Shown here: piece by piece, positions 8,508 to 17,508 of the stretch | Position numbering within the stretch: the stretch's first letter is position 1 | Layout: the number at the start of each line of letters is the position of its first letter | Assembly: GCF_012524205.1 (NCBI RefSeq) | Contig: NZ_JABACI010000002.1 | Coordinates: forward strand, 372,001 to 436,000 | Reading direction: 5' to 3' | Source of the DNA: Microbacterium salsuginis | GTDB lineage: Bacteria; Actinomycetota; Actinomycetes; Actinomycetales; Microbacteriaceae | Length of the DNA: 64,000 nt | Notes under the pieces: generated by a model | The model's database searches: none | Told to the model about the DNA's origin: nothing | Seen by the model: only the letters and a program-made list of their open reading frames with translations | Position numbers and translations under genes: made by a program

Positions 8508-10001
8508 ATGATGACCGGCGCGCGGGAGAACGACGAGACGGATGCCTCGGCCCCGGCCCCCACTCCCCCTGAGGCTTCACCGCTCGGCGCCGCCGGGCTT
8601 GCCGGAGCCACGGATGTGACACCCGGCGAGGGATCGAGCACTCCCGTCGCAGCGGATGGGGGCGACGAGACGCCGGATCCACCGCACTGGCTCCGCAACG
8701 TCGTGCTGTTCCTGGGCGGACAGACGGTGACGCTGTTCGGCTCGATGCTCGTGCAGTACGCCGTGTTCTGGTACCTGACGATCACCTACCAGTCCGGCCT
8801 CGTGATGACTCTGGCGGCGGTCTTCGGATTCCTGCCGCAGGCGATCGTCTCGATCTTCGGCGGCGTGTGGGCGGACCGCCACAACCGCAAGTACCTCATC
8901 ATGGGCGCCGACGCCGCGATCGCGGTGACGACGCTGGCACTGGCGCTGATCATGATGACCGGCTACGACGCGGTATGGCTGATCTTCGCGACAATGGCGA
9001 TCCGCTCGGCGGGTGCCGGCATCCAGATGCCGGCCGTCTCGGCCCTGCTCCCCCAGATCGTGCCGACGCGCAACCTCATCCGCGTCAACGGGATCAACGG
9101 CTCCATCCAGTCGGCGATGATGCTGCTGGCTCCCGCCGCCGCCGGGGGTCTGTACGCGTGGGCGTCGGCAGCCTCGGACGGCACGGCGGCCTCGCTCATC
9201 CCGATCTTCTTCATCGACGTCGTGACGGCGGTGATCGGCATCGGGATCGTGGCGCTCATCCCCGTCGCAACGATCCGCCGAGCCGGGGATGTCGAGACCG
9301 GCTACTTCGCCGACCTCGTCGACGGCGTCCGGTACATCGTGAACCACGCGTTCGTGCGGTGGCTGCTGGTGCTCTTCGCGATCATCTTCCTGCTCACCGT
9401 GGCCCCGTCGAACCTCACGCCGCTCATGCTGGTGCGCACCTTCCCCGCGGGCGAGGCGCAGGACGTGGTCAACCTCGCGGTGCTCGAGATCGCCTTCAGC
9501 ATCGGGATGATGCTCGGAGGCATCCTCGTCGCGTCCTTCTTCGCCAAGCGCAGCCGGATCGGGCTGATCATCGTGTCGTCGCTCGTCTTCGGTGCACTCT
9601 CGATCGGGCTGGGCCTGTCGTCGAACATCTGGGTCTTCTTCGGCTTCATGTTCCTCGTCGGCCTCGCCGTGCCCTTCTTCTCGACGCCGTCGATGACCCT
9701 CCTGCAAGAGACCGTCGAGCCCGAGCGCCAGGGCCGCGTGTTCGGCTTCGTCGGCATTGTGATGGCTGTCGCGATGCCGATCGGCATGGTCGTGTTCGGT
9801 CCCCTCGCCGATATCATGCCGATCGAGGTGCTGCTGATGGCCGCGGGTGTGCTGACGTTCATCGTCGTCGGCCTCGCGGTCTGGCTGCCGGCTGGTCAGC
9901 GGGCGATCGCCGCCGCCCGGCGAGCCGCCAGTGTGGGCGGCGAAGACCCGGCAACGGCCGCGGCTGTCGTCGAGGCCGAGATGCACACGAAGGACGCATG
10001 A
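8508..10001 (+). CDS. MFS transporter, probable drug or macrolide exporter (MFS_3 type)
   Basis: 497 residues: a soluble Pro/Ala/Gly-rich leader of about 60 residues, then about twelve membrane segments starting NVVLFLGGQTVTLFGSMLVQ. The loop FGGVWADRHNRKYLIMGADA is the conserved MFS loop 2-3, and VEPERQGRVFGFVGIVMAVA lies in the second half, as in enterobactin/macrolide exporters. Substrate is unknown. GAGG precedes the ATG; a second ATG follows at once. The palindromic operator upstream suggests ligand-induced expression. A short gap leads to the DHFR-fold gene, likely co-transcribed. Confidence 0.85.
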   Translation: MMTGARENDETDASAPAPTPPEASPLGAAGLAGATDVTPGEGSSTPVAADGGDETPDPPHWLRNVVLFLGGQTVTLFGSMLVQYAVFWYLTITYQSGLVMTLAAVFGFLPQAIVSIFGGVWADRHNRKYLIMGADAAIAVTTLALALIMMTGYDAVWLIFATMAIRSAGAGIQMPAVSALLPQIVPTRNLIRVNGINGSIQSAMMLLAPAAAGGLYAWASAASDGTAASLIPIFFIDVVTAVIGIGIVALIPVATIRRAGDVETGYFADLVDGVRYIVNHAFVRWLLVLFAIIFLLTVAPSNLTPLMLVRTFPAGEAQDVVNLAVLEIAFSIGMMLGGILVASFFAKRSRIGLIIVSSLVFGALSIGLGLSSNIWVFFGFMFLVGLAVPFFSTPSMTLLQETVEPERQGRVFGFVGIVMAVAMPIGMVVFGPLADIMPIEVLLMAAGVLTFIVVGLAVWLPAGQRAIAAARRAASVGGEDPATAAAVVEAEMHTKDA

Positions 10002-10010
10002 GAGGAAGAG

Positions 10011-10580
10011 ATGAGAACCCTTCGATACTCGATCAACGTCACGCTCGACGGCTGCTGCCATCACGAGGCAGGGCTGCCGCCGGACGAGGAGTCGATGCGC
10101 TACTGGACCGCCGAGATGGAGCGGGCCGACGCCCTGCTCTTCGGCCGGGTGACCTACGAGATGATGCAGTCCGCGTGGCGGAGGCCGGCCACGGGCACGT
10201 GGCCCGACTGGATGCGTGACTGGGAGACGCCCTTCGCGGAGGCCATCGACGGGGCGAAGAAGCACGTGGCGTCGAGCACGCTCGACGAGGTCGACTGGAA
10301 CGCCGAGCTGGTGCGCGGCGACATCGGGACGGCGGTTCGGCGCCTCAAGGAGGAGCCGGGCGAGGCCCTGTGGGTGGGTGGCGTGGCGCTTCCCCTGGCG
10401 CTGGCGGATCTGGGACTCATCGATGAGTACGAGTTCGTCGTGCAGCCCGTCCTCGCCGGACACGGCCCGACGCTTCTCGCGGGGCTGCGCGAGCGCATCC
10501 AGCTCGAGCTCGTGCACCGTCAGGAGTTCCGGTCGGGCGCCGTCGCACTGCGGTTCCGGCCCGCGGGAGCCGCGGCGTGA
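10011..10580 (+). CDS. dihydrofolate reductase-fold protein (RibD C-terminal domain family, YyaP/YwjB-like)
   Basis: 189 residues: RTLRYSINVTLDGCCHHEAG opens the reductase fold, RADALLFGRVTYEMMQS is the typical nucleotide-binding stretch, and LWVGGVALPLALADLGLIDEYEF the conserved C-terminal part. These small proteins are NAD(P)H-dependent reductases of unknown substrate; they are not the essential FolA. GAGGAAG nine bases upstream is a good ribosome-binding site. It follows the exporter by nine bases. Confidence 0.85.
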   Translation: MRTLRYSINVTLDGCCHHEAGLPPDEESMRYWTAEMERADALLFGRVTYEMMQSAWRRPATGTWPDWMRDWETPFAEAIDGAKKHVASSTLDEVDWNAELVRGDIGTAVRRLKEEPGEALWVGGVALPLALADLGLIDEYEFVVQPVLAGHGPTLLAGLRERIQLELVHRQEFRSGAVALRFRPAGAAA

Positions 10581-10636
10581 CGTGACGTGCGGGTACGTGA
10601 ACCGCGTCAGGGCTGAGGGTGGCGCGCGGTGAGCCC

Positions 10637-10642
10637 TAGGCT
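10637..10642 (+). promoter_or_regulatory. -10 element, leaderless start of GNAT gene
   Basis: TAGGCT with six bases to the ATG at 10649. Confidence 0.6.
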
Positions 10643-10648
10643 CGAAGG

Positions 10649-11233
10649 ATGCTGCTGACGACACCCGTCACCCTCGAGAATGCCTTCGTGCGCCTCGAGC
10701 CCCTCGTTCCCGAGCACGAGCAGGACCTCGCCGACGCCTCCGTCGGGCTCGAGCACGCGTGGTACACCTCGGTGCCGCGGCCCGGCGCGACCAGTGACGA
10801 CATCGCGCAGCGCCTCGAGTGGCGCGACGCGGGCATGATGAACCCGTGGGCGGTGCGGCGCCTCGACACGGACCGCGTCGTCGGGACCACGACCTTCTGC
10901 AACATCGACCAGCCCAACCGCCACGTCGAGATCGGGCACACGTGGATCGGCGTCGAGGCGCAGCGCACGGCAGTGAACACCGCTGCGAAGCTGCTGCTGC
11001 TGTCGCACGCCTTCGAGGCGTGCGATGCGATCGCAGTGGAGTTCCGCACGCATTGGCACAACCGGCAGTCCCGCGCGGCGATCGCCCGGCTCGGGGCGAA
11101 GCAGGACGGCGTGCTGCGCAATCACCGCCTCGGCCCCGACGGCACGCTCCGCGACACCGTGGTGTTCTCGGTCCTCCCTCACGAGTGGCCCGCCGTGAAG
11201 CTCGGCCTGCAGGAGCGCCTCGCGCGCGGCTGA
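10649..11233 (+). CDS. GNAT N-acetyltransferase (RimJ/RimL-like)
   Basis: 194 residues: VTLENAFVRLEPLVPEHEQDL is the usual start of RimL-like acetyltransferases; VVGTTTFCNIDQPNRHVEIGHTW gives the central strands and NRQSRAAIARLGAKQDGVL the acceptor-site helix and strand. It would transfer acetyl from acetyl-CoA to an amine; protein or small-molecule target unknown. Leaderless by promoter position. Convergent with the mtlR-like gene, only six bases apart. Confidence 0.85.
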   Translation: MLLTTPVTLENAFVRLEPLVPEHEQDLADASVGLEHAWYTSVPRPGATSDDIAQRLEWRDAGMMNPWAVRRLDTDRVVGTTTFCNIDQPNRHVEIGHTWIGVEAQRTAVNTAAKLLLLSHAFEACDAIAVEFRTHWHNRQSRAAIARLGAKQDGVLRNHRLGPDGTLRDTVVFSVLPHEWPAVKLGLQERLARG

Positions 11234-11239
11234 CCCGGG

Positions 11240-13177
11240 TCAGCCGTCGATCACGGCGACGAGCTCGTCGAGGAAGGCCGCAAAGGACGTCGCACGGCGA
11301 ACGATGCGCTGCACGCTGTCGCGCTCCGAGAAGACCTCGACGAACTGCTCGAACACCGTCTGGAACGCCTCGCGGTCGGTCTCTGAGAACGCCACCAGCG
11401 CGACCACCTGCACGCGCCCGTCGCCCCACGGGATCGAGGGGTCCGCGATGCCGATGGCGATGGCGGTGCGGGATGCCGTCATCCCGAGCGCGTGCGGCAC
11501 CGCGAGCGCATCGGTGAACGCGGTCGACGAGAGCTGCTCGCGCTGGATCGTCCGCTCGACGTAGTCGTCGTCGATCACGCCGCGCGCGACGAGACGCTCG
11601 CCGAGCAGGCGGATGACTCCCTCCTCGCCGAGCGCGGGGTCCAGCCCTCGCACGAAGCCGGTCGGCTCGAAGTACCGCTCGAGCTCAGCGCGCAGCCGCG
11701 CGAGCCGGCGAGAGCGACGGATGCGGCCGGCCGCGGCCTGCACGCGCTCGACGTCCGCGTCGGTCAGGAACGGCTGGATGCGCACGATCCGCTCTCCCGG
11801 CACCGCCGGGTCGATCGTGGTGAGGACGAGATCGGTGTCGATGGACGCCCAGTCGGGATCGACGCGCGTCTCTACGCCGACCACCTCGATCGCCTGCCCG
11901 AGCGAGCGGTCCACCGACGAGCGCAGCAGCTCGTGCAGCTCGTAGTAGCCGGGGCACACGATCGTCGCGGTGAGCAGCTGATCGGCCTGGCGGCTGCGTT
12001 CCAGGCGTCCGCCGACGTGCATCGCGATGTACGCGATCTCGTCGTCGAGGAGCGGGATGTCGAGCCGCTCGTGCAGGCCGTTGGCGATGAAGACCGCCAC
12101 CTCGAAGATCATCGGGTAGGTCGACTTGAGCGACCGTGTCAGCGGGTTGCGCGACCACGCCTGCTCCCGCGCGCGCAGCCGCAGGTTCTGCACGTGCAGC
12201 GCGAGCCGCAGCAGGAAATCCTCGTGCACGATGTCGACGAGGAATTCCGCCGCCGCCTGGCCGACGATGTCGCGGACGGCGGACTCCACCTCGGGTTCGA
12301 GCTGCGCCCGGGTGCGCTCGCGGGCGCTGTCGGCCTGGGCAGCGCCAGGGGCGACGACCCGCGTCAGCACGAGGATCGCGAGGTGGCGCAGGTCACCGGC
12401 GCCGAGCCGCACGTCCAGGTGGCGCTCGGCGAGCTCGGCGATGACGGCGGCGACCTCCGCCTGCTCGGCGCGCTCATCGCCGGCGACGGCCACGGTGTCG
12501 AGGGGCCGGTCGCGAGAGACCCGGTCGGCGGCGATCGCGATGTGCATGACGACGTCGCCGATGCCGAACTCGTTCACGAACCAGCCCATCGTGCCCAGTC
12601 GCTCGACGAGCTCCGTCTTGAACGGACCGAACGCCTGGGCGCCCACCGAGCCTTCGCCCAGGGTGCGGCGCAGCGCCGAGAGATCGAAGGAGCCGGCATC
12701 CATCTCGTCGTGCGCGAGCCGGCTCAGCAGCCGCCGCTGTGCGCTCTCAGTGCCGCGCAGGCGCGCGCGCGAGGCGGACCGTTCGAGCGTGAGCTCGGTG
12801 CCGCCGAGCAGTCCGCGCACGCGCGCCAGATCGGCGTCGAGCGTCGCGGGAGAGACGTGCAGCGCGTCGGCGGTCTCGAACACGTCGATCCCGTCGGGAG
12901 CGTCCAGCAGCGCCCGTACCAGCGTGTGAAGCCGATCACGCGGCGTGCCGGCGTCGCCGGCCGCGCGCAGCGCGACGGCCGCGTCCGACCCGGCGCGGTA
13001 GCCCTGCGGGCCCGACTCGACAGCGATCCCGGGCGCGACGCGGGCGTTGAGGGACGTGACATACGAGCGGATGCTCCGCGGCGTCACGCCCAGCGCATCG
13101 GCGAGAGTCGCAGCGGTGGCCCATTCGCCGTCGCGCACGAGGAAGCCGAGAAGCCGGTCCTGTCTCGCCCTCGTCAC
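11240..13177 (-). CDS. mtlR: PRD-domain PTS-regulated transcription activator of the mannitol operon (MtlR/BglG family)
   Basis: About 645 residues. It opens with a helix-turn-helix (ARQDRLLGFLVRDGEWATAA) and a second one, then two PRD modules (GIGDVVMHIAIAADR and LLDDEIAYIAMHVGGRLER carry the phosphorylatable histidines). Next comes an EIIB-like part (TIVCPGYYELHELL) and a C-terminal EIIA-like domain with AVPHALGM. Family members are switched by PTS phosphorylation and activate the sugar operon. It diverges from the mannitol PTS genes, its likely target. GTG 13177 is the first start consistent with the HTH; TTG 13189 is possible. The open frame upstream to 13753 is antisense to the IIB gene and not used. 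Confidence 0.85.
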   Translation of the reverse strand: MTRARQDRLLGFLVRDGEWATAATLADALGVTPRSIRSYVTSLNARVAPGIAVESGPQGYRAGSDAAVALRAAGDAGTPRDRLHTLVRALLDAPDGIDVFETADALHVSPATLDADLARVRGLLGGTELTLERSASRARLRGTESAQRRLLSRLAHDEMDAGSFDLSALRRTLGEGSVGAQAFGPFKTELVERLGTMGWFVNEFGIGDVVMHIAIAADRVSRDRPLDTVAVAGDERAEQAEVAAVIAELAERHLDVRLGAGDLRHLAILVLTRVVAPGAAQADSARERTRAQLEPEVESAVRDIVGQAAAEFLVDIVHEDFLLRLALHVQNLRLRAREQAWSRNPLTRSLKSTYPMIFEVAVFIANGLHERLDIPLLDDEIAYIAMHVGGRLERSRQADQLLTATIVCPGYYELHELLRSSVDRSLGQAIEVVGVETRVDPDWASIDTDLVLTTIDPAVPGERIVRIQPFLTDADVERVQAAAGRIRRSRRLARLRAELERYFEPTGFVRGLDPALGEEGVIRLLGERLVARGVIDDDYVERTIQREQLSSTAFTDALAVPHALGMTASRTAIAIGIADPSIPWGDGRVQVVALVAFSETDREAFQTVFEQFVEVFSERDSVQRIVRRATSFAAFLDELVAVIDG

Positions 13178-13342
13178 GCTGCCAGTCAACCACGCGGTCA
13201 GGGCGGCGTTCGCGGAGCTTCGTCTCGATCCGCTCGCTCGACGAGCGGCGCGGGCGGCGTACGGTTTCCGCCCCCGCGGAAGAAGGAGTGGTTGTCGGCT
13301 CCCAGGTGTTTCACAAGAATGGGCAGACGAGGAGGCGGGTCG
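13178..13342. promoter_or_regulatory. divergent control region of mtlR and the mannitol PTS operon
   Basis: The 165-bp gap holds CCGCTCG-N5-CGAGCGG (13234-13252) and a small GC stem TTTCCGC/GCGGAA near 13265. Either could be part of the MtlR binding site; neither is diagnostic. A GGAGG sequence lies just before the ATG at 13343. Confidence 0.4.
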
Positions 13343-13729
13343 ATGAGGATCCTGGTGGTCTGCGGAGCTGGTGCCTCGAGCACCTTCGTCGCTCAGCGCG
13401 TCCGGCACGCCGCACACGACCAGGGCCTTGCCTACATCGCCTTCGCCGGCACCGAGCAGTCGCTTCCGATCGACCTCGATGCCGCCGACGTCGTCCTCGT
13501 GGGGCCGCACCTCGGTCATGCGCTGGAGCGCATCGAACGGGATGCCGCGCCGCGGGGCACGACGGTGGTGCTGCTGCCGCCCGACATCTTCACGGATCTG
13601 GACGGCACCCGCACGCTCGCGCTGGTGCGCGCCGCGGTCGGAGGCTCCGGGGGGCCGCTTCCGGCCGCGGAGCCGGCGCCGGCCCCACAGACCACCTCCG
13701 AACCCGACAGCGACGGCCACGACATCTGA
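13343..13729 (+). CDS. stand-alone PTS EIIB-like protein (lactose/cellobiose IIB fold)
   Basis: 128 residues starting MRILVVCGAGASSTFVAQRV: the C-x(2-3)-GxSS loop of lactose/cellobiose-type IIB proteins, with the phosphocysteine at residue 7. The last 25 residues are a Pro/Ala/Asp-rich tail. No partner IIC or IIA of this family is nearby, and MtlA has its own IIB domain, so this is either a regulatory phosphate acceptor or an extra coupling protein. First gene of the six-gene operon; GGAGG nine bases upstream. Confidence 0.8.
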   Translation: MRILVVCGAGASSTFVAQRVRHAAHDQGLAYIAFAGTEQSLPIDLDAADVVLVGPHLGHALERIERDAAPRGTTVVLLPPDIFTDLDGTRTLALVRAAVGGSGGPLPAAEPAPAPQTTSEPDSDGHDI

Positions 13730-13746
13730 CAGAGAGGTCACACGAC

Positions 13747-14022
13747 ATGCCACCTATCTCCCGTACGGTCAGGATCGGCTCCTCGCACGGGCTGCACGCC
13801 CGCCCCGCGAAGCTGTTCGCGCAGGCGGCGAAGGATGCCGGCATCCCGATCACGATCGCCAAGGACGCGGGCAGCCCGGTCAATGCGGCGAGCATCCTCG
13901 GGGTGATCGCGCTCGGGGTCGAGCAGGGCGATTACGTGACGCTGACCGCCGATGGCGAGGGCGCCGAGGCGACGCTGGACACCTTGGCCGAGCTGCTCTC
14001 GACCGACCACGACGCGGCATGA
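13747..14022 (+). CDS. ptsH: phosphocarrier protein HPr
   Basis: 91 residues with SSHGLHARPAKLFAQAA, placing the phosphorylated histidine at residue 17, and SPVNAASILGVIALGV, with a serine at 49 where regulatory HPr has Ser46. It carries phosphate from enzyme I to EIIA proteins in the cytoplasm. The gene overlaps ptsI by ATGA. Its place inside a sugar operon suggests that PTS energising proteins here are co-induced with mannitol transport. Confidence 0.95.
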   Translation: MPPISRTVRIGSSHGLHARPAKLFAQAAKDAGIPITIAKDAGSPVNAASILGVIALGVEQGDYVTLTADGEGAEATLDTLAELLSTDHDAA

Positions 14023-15716
14023 CCATGGCCGAGCAGGTGACTCGAGAGCTTCGAGGTGTCGGAATCGGGCTGGGCGTGGCCCAGGGACCGGTCGCGCGCA
14101 TGGCCGAGCCGCTGCCGGCCCCGAGCGATGCGGCGAGCACGCTGAGCGCCGACGAGGAGAAGGCGCGGGTGACGGATGCCGTCGCCGCCGTCGCGCGCGA
14201 GCTCGAGCAGCGCGGGGCCCAAGCCGGCGGTGCCGCGCAGGACGTGCTCGAGGCGCAGGCGATGATGGCAGAGGACCCGAGCCTCGCCGACGAGGTGGAC
14301 GCGCGGCTCGCGCAGGGCAAGACCGGCGAGTATGCGGTGTTCGACGCGTTCGCGTCGTTCCGCGACCAGCTCACCGCGATGGGCGGCTACCTCGGCGAGC
14401 GCGCCGCCGATCTCGATGACGTCGCGCAGCGGGTCATCGCCCGGCTGCGCGGCGTCGCCGCTCCGGGCGTGCCCGATCCAGGGCATCCGTTCGTCCTCGT
14501 CGCGAAGGACCTCGCGCCGGCCGACACTGCTCTGCTCGATCTCGACAAGGTGCTGGCGCTGGTCACGACCGAGGGCGGGCCGACCTCGCACACGGCGATC
14601 CTCGCCCGCGAGAAGTCGATCGTGGCGGTGGTCGGCACGGTCGAGGCCAAGGGTCTGCGCGACGGACAGACGGTGATCGTGGATGCCGCGGCCGGCGTCG
14701 TCACCACCGATCCGACGCCGGACGAGCTCGAGCGCGCACAGAACCGCGCCGCCGCGCGCGCCGCGGCGGCCACGGCTCCGGTGACCGACGGCGCCCTCGC
14801 GGACGGCACACCCGTGCCGCTGCTGGTGAATCTCGGCAACGCCGACGCCGCCGCCGAAGCGGTGGAGCTCGGAGCGGAGGGCGTCGGGCTGTTCCGCACC
14901 GAGTTCCTGTTCCTGAGCGCGAACCAGGCGCCGACGGTCGAGCAGCAGCGCGAGGCGTACACCAAGCTGCTCGCCGCGTTCCCGGGCAAGAAGGTCGTGG
15001 TGCGCGTGCTGGATGCCGGGGCCGACAAGCCGCTGCCGTTCCTCAACGACGCCCACGAAGAGAACCCGGCGCTCGGGCTGCGAGGTCTCCGGGCCCTGCG
15101 CGCGAGCGAGGACATCCTGCGAGAGCAGCTCACAGCCCTCGCCGAAGCGGATGCCGCGACGGGCGCCGATCTGTGGGTCATGGCGCCGATGGTGTCGACC
15201 GTCGAAGAGACGCAGTACTTCGTCGACATCGCGCGCGACTACGGCGTGAAGACCGCCGGAGTCATGGTCGAGGTGCCGTCGTCCGCGCTCCTGGCCGACC
15301 GCATCCTCGAGCACGCCGACTTCGCGTCGATCGGGACCAACGACCTGACGCAGTACACGCTCGCCGCCGACCGCTTGCTCGGCTCGGTGGCGACGTTCCA
15401 GGACCCGTGGCATCCGGCCGTCCTTCGCCTCATCCGCGAGGTCGGCGACGCCGGCCGCGCCACCGGCAAGCCCGTCGGCATCTGCGGCGAGGCGGCGGCC
15501 GATCCGCTGCTGGCCGTGGTGCTCGTCGGGCTGGGCGCGACGAGCCTCTCGATGGCCCCGACGGCGCTCGCCGACGTGCGCGCCACACTGCTCGAGCACA
15601 CCCTCGAGGGCGCGCGAGAGATCGCCCAGGCCGCTCTCGCGGCCGATTCCGCGGCATCCGCCCGCACCGCGGCCCAGGAGGCCGCCTCCACCCGGAAGAA
15701 GGAGACACAGCCATGA
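14019..15716 (+). CDS. ptsI: PTS enzyme I (phosphoenolpyruvate-protein phosphotransferase)
   Basis: 565 residues. TEGGPTSHTAILAREKSIVA carries the phosphorylated histidine (191). GVGLFRTEFLFL, VVVRVLDAGADKPLPFL and the SIGTNDLTQYTLAADR region belong to the PEP-binding TIM barrel, and GICGEAAADPLLAVVLVGLG has the conserved active cysteine. It takes phosphate from PEP and passes it to HPr. ATGA overlaps link it to ptsH upstream and mtlA downstream. Confidence 0.96.
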   Translation: MTMAEQVTRELRGVGIGLGVAQGPVARMAEPLPAPSDAASTLSADEEKARVTDAVAAVARELEQRGAQAGGAAQDVLEAQAMMAEDPSLADEVDARLAQGKTGEYAVFDAFASFRDQLTAMGGYLGERAADLDDVAQRVIARLRGVAAPGVPDPGHPFVLVAKDLAPADTALLDLDKVLALVTTEGGPTSHTAILAREKSIVAVVGTVEAKGLRDGQTVIVDAAAGVVTTDPTPDELERAQNRAAARAAAATAPVTDGALADGTPVPLLVNLGNADAAAEAVELGAEGVGLFRTEFLFLSANQAPTVEQQREAYTKLLAAFPGKKVVVRVLDAGADKPLPFLNDAHEENPALGLRGLRALRASEDILREQLTALAEADAATGADLWVMAPMVSTVEETQYFVDIARDYGVKTAGVMVEVPSSALLADRILEHADFASIGTNDLTQYTLAADRLLGSVATFQDPWHPAVLRLIREVGDAGRATGKPVGICGEAAADPLLAVVLVGLGATSLSMAPTALADVRATLLEHTLEGAREIAQAALAADSAASARTAAQEAASTRKKETQP

Positions 15717-17386
15717 CAACGGCGTCTGCGCCCACATCGGGCATGAACAAAGCGCGTATCGGAGTTCAACGCTTCGGCACGTTCCTCTCCGGCATGATCA
15801 TGCCGAACATCGCGGCGTTCATCGCCTGGGGTTTCATCACGATGCTCTTCATCGCGGTGGGATGGCTGGGATGGTGGGAGCCGGTCGCGCCGCTCCTCGG
15901 CGGCTTCGGAAATGCCGATGTGATCAACTGGCCCGGCGCGATGACCGCGATCGCCTTGGACGAGGATGGCAACCCGTTCAACCAGTTCGTCGGCCTTGTC
16001 GGTCCGATGATCACCTATCTTCTGCCGCTGCTCATCGCCAACACGGGCGGTCGCATGGTGTACGGCGAGCGCGGTGGCGTGGTCGCGACGATCGCCACGA
16101 TGGGCGTCATCGTCGGTACGAACATCCCGATGTTCCTTGGCGCGATGATCATGGGCCCGTTCGCAGCGCTCGTGACCAAGTGGATGGACAAGATCTGGGA
16201 CGGCAAGATACGGCCCGGGTTCGAGATGCTGGTGAACAACTTCTCCGCAGGCATCCTCGGCATGCTGCTCGCTATCCTCGGATTCTTCGTGTTCGGTCCG
16301 GCGATCCTGTGGGTCAGTGACGTCCTAGGTCTCGCTGTCGGATTCCTGGTGACGGCGGGGCTACTTCCGCTTGTGTCGATCATCGTCGAGCCGGCAAAGG
16401 TGCTCTTCCTCAACAACGCCATCAACCACGGTGTGTTCACGCCTCTCGGCATCGAGCAGGCGACCGAGACCGGCAAGTCGATCCTGTTCCTGATCGAGGC
16501 CAACCCGGGCCCCGGGCTCGGCCTTCTCCTCGGCTTCACGTTCTTCGGAATCGGGGCCGCGAAAGCGTCCGCGCCCGGCGCCATCATCATCCAGTTCTTC
16601 GGCGGGATCCACGAGATCTACTTCCCGTATGCGTTGAGCAAGCCGATGACGATCCTGGCACTCATCGCAGGTGGAGCCACCGGGGTCACGACGAACATGC
16701 TGCTGAACGGCGGCCTCGCCTTCCCGGCCGCGCCGGGAAGCATCATCGCGGTTACAGCCGCGGCTTCCAGCCCCGCAGCGGGTGGCTTCGGCAATCTGCT
16801 CGTGGTTTACCTCTCGGTGCTGCTCGCGGCGACGGTGACATTCCTCCTCACCGCTGTAATCCTGCGCGCCTCGCGAAAGCGCGACCTTCTCGCCGAGGCC
16901 GACGCGTTCGGGGCGGCGATCAGCCAGACCGAGGCGAACAAGGGCAAGTCGTCCGCAGCCATGGACGCTCTGCGCGCTTCCGATGCCAGGGACCGCACGG
17001 CGGTCCGCGACGCGGAGGAGGCGCTTGACAAGCTCGAGACTGAGGCGGAGACCGGCGGACTCGCCGACGGCGGTGTCCTGACCACCAAGACAGTGCGCAA
17101 CATCGTGTTCGCGTGCGACGCCGGCATGGGCTCGTCCGCGATGGGCGCGAGCGTGCTGCGCAACAAGATGAAGAAGGCGGGCATCGAGGACGTCACGGTC
17201 GTCAACAAGGCGATCGCGAACCTGGATGCCTCGGCCGACCTCGTCATCACGCAGAACCAGCTCACCGACCGGGCGCGTCAGCAGACGCCGAACGCCGTCC
17301 ACGTCTCAGTCGACAACTTCATGAACTCGCCGAAGTACGACGAGGTCGTGGACCTCGTCCGCGCGCAGCACGAGGATGGTGCGTAG
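15713..17386 (+). CDS. mtlA: mannitol PTS EIICB component
   Basis: 557 residues. The N-terminal 360 or so residues are a membrane domain (FGTFLSGMIMPNIAAFIAWG, MVYGERGGVVATIATMGVIVG, FGGIHEIYFPYAL) matching mannitol EIIC. A charged linker leads to the EIIB domain IVFACDAGMGSSAMGASVLR with its phosphocysteine at 468. It imports mannitol and phosphorylates it to mannitol-1-phosphate. EIIA is separate (mtlF). Overlaps ptsI by ATGA. Confidence 0.95.
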   Translation: MTTASAPTSGMNKARIGVQRFGTFLSGMIMPNIAAFIAWGFITMLFIAVGWLGWWEPVAPLLGGFGNADVINWPGAMTAIALDEDGNPFNQFVGLVGPMITYLLPLLIANTGGRMVYGERGGVVATIATMGVIVGTNIPMFLGAMIMGPFAALVTKWMDKIWDGKIRPGFEMLVNNFSAGILGMLLAILGFFVFGPAILWVSDVLGLAVGFLVTAGLLPLVSIIVEPAKVLFLNNAINHGVFTPLGIEQATETGKSILFLIEANPGPGLGLLLGFTFFGIGAAKASAPGAIIIQFFGGIHEIYFPYALSKPMTILALIAGGATGVTTNMLLNGGLAFPAAPGSIIAVTAAASSPAAGGFGNLLVVYLSVLLAATVTFLLTAVILRASRKRDLLAEADAFGAAISQTEANKGKSSAAMDALRASDARDRTAVRDAEEALDKLETEAETGGLADGGVLTTKTVRNIVFACDAGMGSSAMGASVLRNKMKKAGIEDVTVVNKAIANLDASADLVITQNQLTDRARQQTPNAVHVSVDNFMNSPKYDEVVDLVRAQHEDGA

Positions 17387-17394
17387 CTGAGACA

Positions 17395-17434
17395 GCGGTG
17401 GAGCCGGGCGGCGGGAGGCCCCCGGCTCCACCGC
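17395..17434 (+). terminator. intra-operon hairpin between mtlA and mtlF
   Basis: GCGGTGGAGCCGGG pairs perfectly with CCCGGCTCCACCGC across a 12-base loop, nine bases after the mtlA stop. With no U tract it may be a partial terminator or a message-stability element that sets the ratio of MtlA to MtlF and MtlD. Confidence 0.65.
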
Positions 17435-17508
17435 CTCGGCTCCACCACACGCAAGACGGCAGACGACACCGAGACAGCGGCATCCGGAATCGACGAAAGG
17501 CGGCAGAC

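Noticed and set aside
13178..13753. N-terminal extension of the PRD regulator to 837 residues
   Set aside because: The extra 190 residues are antisense to the EIIB gene and have no relation to the family, which begins with the helix-turn-helix.
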